From an uncultured Prevotella sp. (lineage in GTDB: Bacteria; Bacteroidota; Bacteroidia; Bacteroidales; Bacteroidaceae), in assembly GCA_900554695.1 (NCBI GenBank), contig USHV01000029.1, positions 1-36,192 on the forward strand: a DNA stretch of 36,192 nucleotides. The letters run 5' to 3'. Made by a program: the position numbers and the translations under genes. Numbering within the stretch: position 1 is the stretch's first letter; each line of letters starts with the position of its first letter. Positions 33,937 to 36,192 of the stretch are shown here, piece after piece. The notes beneath the pieces were generated by a model. The model had not been told where the DNA came from and did no database searches. It saw only the letters and a list, made by a program, of their open reading frames with translations.

Positions 33937-34401
33937 TTATTCGAAATAATACAGGAATGTGGCGATTCCGGTGAGCGCCTTCTTCGGGCAGTCCTTTATC
34001 TCTATGGCGAACTTTATCTGTGCCTTTGTCACGCCACGCAGATTCTCTATCGAATGAAGATCTGCCGACAGACGGATGGCCTGACCAGACTTCACTGCCT
34101 GACCGAACTTCATCTTGTCCATGCCATAGTTTACCATCATCTTCAGATTCCTCACCTCTATTATCTGGTTCCACAGATAAGGAAGCATGGAAAGCGTGAG
34201 ATAGCCGTGTGCTATTGTCGTGCCGAACTGGCTTTCGCGAGCCGCACGCTCAGTATCGACGTGTATCCACTGATGGTCGAGCGTAGCGTCGGCGAACATG
34301 TTTATGCGCTCCTGTGTCAGCTCCACATAGTCGGAGACACCCAAGTTCTTGCCCAGGTAAGCGGCAAACTCATCATAATTGCTTATTACTAATTTATCCA
34401 T
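33937..34401 (-). CDS. MaoC-like (R)-specific enoyl-CoA hydratase family protein
   Basis: The protein has 154 residues, one hot-dog fold. The hydratase-2 motif is visible: FADATLDHQWIHVDTERA, with catalytic D42 and H47, followed by FGTTIAHGYLTLS. The family hydrates trans-2-enoyl-CoA to (R)-3-hydroxyacyl-CoA, or acts in related fatty-acyl steps; this NodN-like subtype often lacks a proven substrate. It is 63 bases downstream of ndk on the same strand and is probably co-transcribed with it. The bidirectional terminator follows. Confidence 0.85.
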   Translation of the reverse strand: MDKLVISNYDEFAAYLGKNLGVSDYVELTQERINMFADATLDHQWIHVDTERAARESQFGTTIAHGYLTLSMLPYLWNQIIEVRNLKMMVNYGMDKMKFGQAVKSGQAIRLSADLHSIENLRGVTKAQIKFAIEIKDCPKKALTGIATFLYYFE

Positions 34402-34464
34402 TGGATTTGTATATTTTGATTATATGTTTTTAATTACATTCTGTGTATGCCGCCTAAAGTGCCT

Positions 34465-34926
34465 TTACACACCGTCAGGGCTGTAGAAGAAGTCGCGCAG
34501 CGGGTTAGGATAGTCGAATATCTCCTCGTCCTTGAAGAAACGACGGAGCTCTATCTCCGCATTCTCGGGGCTGTCCGAAGCGTGCACAATGTTCTCCTGT
34601 CCGCTCATGGAATAGTCGCCTCTTATTGTGCCCGGAGCGGCCTTGCGTCCGTTTGTAGCACCCGTGATGTTGCGAACCACCTCCACAGCGTCCTTTCCTT
34701 CAACGCACATGGCAACTACCGGTGCCGCCATCATCGAGTTTTTCACCCACTGGAAGAACGGGCGGTCAGCCAGATGAGCATAATGTTCATTGAGAAGGTT
34801 TTCGTCGAGCTGCATCATCTTAAGGCCCATTATGCGGAGGCCTTTTCTCTCAAAACGGTGTATGATCTCACCGATGAGTCCCCTTTGCACTGTGCAGGGC
34901 TTGAGAAGAATCAATGTCTTTTCCAT
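34465..34926 (-). CDS. ndk: Nucleoside diphosphate kinase
   Basis: The protein has 153 residues. It opens with EKTLILLKPC and contains GATNGRKAAPGTIRGDY and NIVHASDSPENAE, with H115 as the phosphorylated histidine. The segment around residues 40-70 fits the Bacteroidetes form. It moves the gamma phosphate from ATP to other nucleoside diphosphates, keeping the NTP and dNTP pools balanced. It is first in a two-gene unit with the MaoC-like gene. Two full promoters 88 bases apart lie upstream, and the leader from the nearer one is about 155 bases. Confidence 0.95.
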   Translation of the reverse strand: MEKTLILLKPCTVQRGLIGEIIHRFERKGLRIMGLKMMQLDENLLNEHYAHLADRPFFQWVKNSMMAAPVVAMCVEGKDAVEVVRNITGATNGRKAAPGTIRGDYSMSGQENIVHASDSPENAEIELRRFFKDEEIFDYPNPLRDFFYSPDGV

Positions 34927-35060
34927 TTCGATTAAGTTTTTATTGGTTGTTTAAGTTTAAATTCGTTCCGCATGATTTTATGTCAGAACCGGTCTGACCA
35001 TACATGTATTGCGAAAGGCAGGGATTGCGGCTGATATCCGGAACCGGGATTACTCCAATC

Positions 35061-35187
35061 TGACATTGCCGGGCCGCATCATATATTATGCAAATATATT
35101 GAAAGGCGAGTGCAACGGCAAACTGAAGGAACTGCGTTGCTTCGGGTTTGACATTGCCGAGCCGCATCATATATTATGCAAATATAA
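35061..35187 (-). repeat. 88-base tandem promoter duplication upstream of ndk
   Basis: A block of 38 bases at 35061-35098 recurs at 35149-35186 with one change, 88 bases apart. Each block contains the -7 box and the word GCCGCATCATATATTATGCA. The sequence between them carries GTTGCACTCGCC and CCGAAGC on the minus strand, resembling parts of the rbfA and miaB modules. Confidence 0.8.
35090..35122 (-). promoter_or_regulatory. Proximal ndk promoter
   Basis: The minus strand has TTTG (35122-35119), 20 bases, then TATATTTGC (35098-35090). Full consensus in both boxes. Confidence 0.7.
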
Positions 35188-35208
35188 GAAAAAAAACTTA
35201 CAACCAAA
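35178..35208 (-). promoter_or_regulatory. Distal ndk promoter
   Basis: The minus strand has TTTG (35208-35205), 18 bases, then TATATTTGC (35186-35178). It is 88 bases upstream of the proximal promoter, and starts only 28 bases below the PfkB stop codon. Confidence 0.65.
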
Positions 35209-35235
35209 TAAATTTCCGCCCTATTTTATATTCTT

Positions 35236-36126
35236 TCAATCCTCCACGACACGCTCTCCGCGGATGAGAGCCTCAGCCTCTGAGGCAGTGCGGTCGAACG
35301 GTCCGTTGTGCTCGAGCTTCAGTGTGCACATGGCGGCGGCAAAGCGTCCCGCCTCCGAATAGCCGGCACCGAGCGCACGGCAATACAGATAGCCGGCCGA
35401 ATAGGTGTCGCCACAGCCCGTGGCATCCACTATCTCGCGCGGCGCATAGGCCGGAATCTCGTGGAAACGTCCCTCTGCATATATCAGCGAACCCTCGCTG
35501 CCAAGCGTCACCACCACTTCTTTCACGCCCCATCCGGCAAGCCGCAGGGCAGCCTCGTGAGCGTCGTTGAGCCCCGTGATGACCTGCATCTCGTGCTCGT
35601 TCACTTTTATTATGTCGGTCATGGCAAGTATGTCGAGCTTGCCTTCCCAATCCACGGCGTGCACATCGTGGCCACGCACGTCGCGCAGATAGCCCTGTGC
35701 GTCGATGGATATGCGTCCGTGCTGCGAAAGATACTTCACCACCTCAGGAGAGAAATCGTCGGCCAGGAGCGAGCCCAGATGATATATGCCGGCGTCCAGT
35801 CCGCTCACATCGTCGATGGTGAACGGGTCGGCTTTCTCCAGAACGCGCTGTGTGCGCTCGTTCTGATTCTCTCCATACTTGTTCTCGAAATAGACAGTGT
35901 GGCGGCTCGGCCTCACCTCCACATCGATGCCCGCCTCGCGCATCAGGCTGACGGCCTGCATATCTTCCTCGCCCAGCTTAGTGACGAGCTGGAACGACAC
36001 CTTGTCCGGCAGACAGTTAAAGGCGTAGGAAAAATAGAACGACGTGCCTCCCGACATGTAAACGGTCTTGCGCGGTGTGATGATTTTGTCTTTTGTGATG
36101 TGGCCTAAGCAGCAAATATCTTTCAT
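35236..36126 (-). CDS. PfkB-family carbohydrate or nucleoside kinase
   Basis: The protein has 296 residues. PfkB signatures are the N-terminal GG pair (MSGGTSFYFS, about 24-33) and the C-terminal DATGCGDTYSAGYLY, with catalytic base D240. NEHEM (about 176-180) is the usual motif in the middle. The family phosphorylates sugars (ribose, fructose, 2-keto-3-deoxygluconate), adenosine or related compounds with ATP. Substrate residues are not decisive. It starts 15 bases from the terminal repeat at 36142, so its promoter is not visible and would lie in or beyond the repeat. Confidence 0.85.
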   Translation of the reverse strand: MKDICCLGHITKDKIITPRKTVYMSGGTSFYFSYAFNCLPDKVSFQLVTKLGEEDMQAVSLMREAGIDVEVRPSRHTVYFENKYGENQNERTQRVLEKADPFTIDDVSGLDAGIYHLGSLLADDFSPEVVKYLSQHGRISIDAQGYLRDVRGHDVHAVDWEGKLDILAMTDIIKVNEHEMQVITGLNDAHEAALRLAGWGVKEVVVTLGSEGSLIYAEGRFHEIPAYAPREIVDATGCGDTYSAGYLYCRALGAGYSEAGRFAAAMCTLKLEHNGPFDRTASEAEALIRGERVVED

Positions 36127-36141
36127 TGTGAACTTGTTATT

Positions 36142-36191
36142 TAACGTGAGTTCGACGAATTGTAAGTGTTTGTAAATTTGGTGATTAGCGA
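36142..36191. repeat. Right arm of 50-base terminal inverted repeat
   Basis: This is the exact reverse complement of bases 1-50. It begins TAACGTGAGTTCGACGAATT. One extra base (A, 36192) lies outside it. See the left arm for interpretation. Confidence 0.85.
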
Positions 36192-36192
36192 A

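Larger units (their letters stand above)
34927..35235. other. Intergenic region with duplicated ndk promoter
   Basis: No gene is seen. The promoter duplication occupies 35061-35208. The stretch 34927-35060 is the long ndk leader, in which I recognise no element. No terminator was found for the PfkB gene. Confidence 0.55.

Noticed and set aside
1..36192. Whole window as a transposon bounded by the 50-base repeats
   Set aside because: There is no transposase, integrase or transfer gene, and the interior is largely essential housekeeping genes (cysS, ndk, rbfA, rnr).

Overview
The window is a 36 kb stretch of a Bacteroidales chromosome, most likely Prevotellaceae. The evidence is the repeated Bacteroidetes -7 promoter box (TAnnTTTG, several with a -33 TTTG or TTG about 19-20 bases upstream), the near absence of Shine-Dalgarno sequences, short C-terminal tails on secreted proteins that resemble type IX sorting domains, and Bacteroidetes-typical families (lone LytTR regulators, DUF4143 ATPase, a DUF6734-like glycosyltransferase). 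No rRNA, tRNA, CRISPR array or transposase gene was seen. The first and last 50 bases form an exact inverted repeat, so the window probably ends in two copies of one dispersed repeat.

Layout. 1-1783: two tandem stand-alone LytTR DNA-binding proteins of equal length, with direct-repeat operator candidates before the second one and before the next gene. 1784-9781: a 2155-residue exported helical repeat protein ending in a dockerin, a cohesin-like module and a sorting tail, then an exported protein with two cohesin-like modules; together a candidate regulated surface assembly. 10658-13600 (minus): a three-gene membrane operon (cation diffusion facilitator, SDR-family epimerase/reductase, PAP2-family phosphatase/transferase). 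13924-17954 (plus): rnr, then rbfA and a LolC/E-like permease. 17963-25384 (minus): RluA-type pseudouridine synthase, MsbA-like ABC exporter, AAA/DUF4143 ATPase, miaB. 25884-29183 (minus): an AT-rich accessory island with a DUF6734-like glycosyltransferase, a Gly/Cys-rich protein with a possible JAMM-type peptidase domain, and an exported protein of unknown function. 29529-36126: META-domain lipoprotein, exported protein of unknown function, cysS, ABM-domain protein (plus), then MaoC-like hydratase, ndk and a PfkB sugar kinase (minus).

The most unusual non-coding content is of two kinds. First, three separate intergenic regions carry degenerate tandem arrays with a 22-base period, each unit a near-palindrome built on GCGAAATGGGC; two of the arrays also share flanking motifs at nearly the same distances. 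Second, the regions upstream of rbfA, miaB and ndk each carry a tandemly duplicated promoter-like module of 66, 88 and 88 bases. In the rbfA copies the hairpin arms differ in sequence but still pair.

All statements come from reading the sequence. Family assignments rest on recognised motifs; no database search was run.
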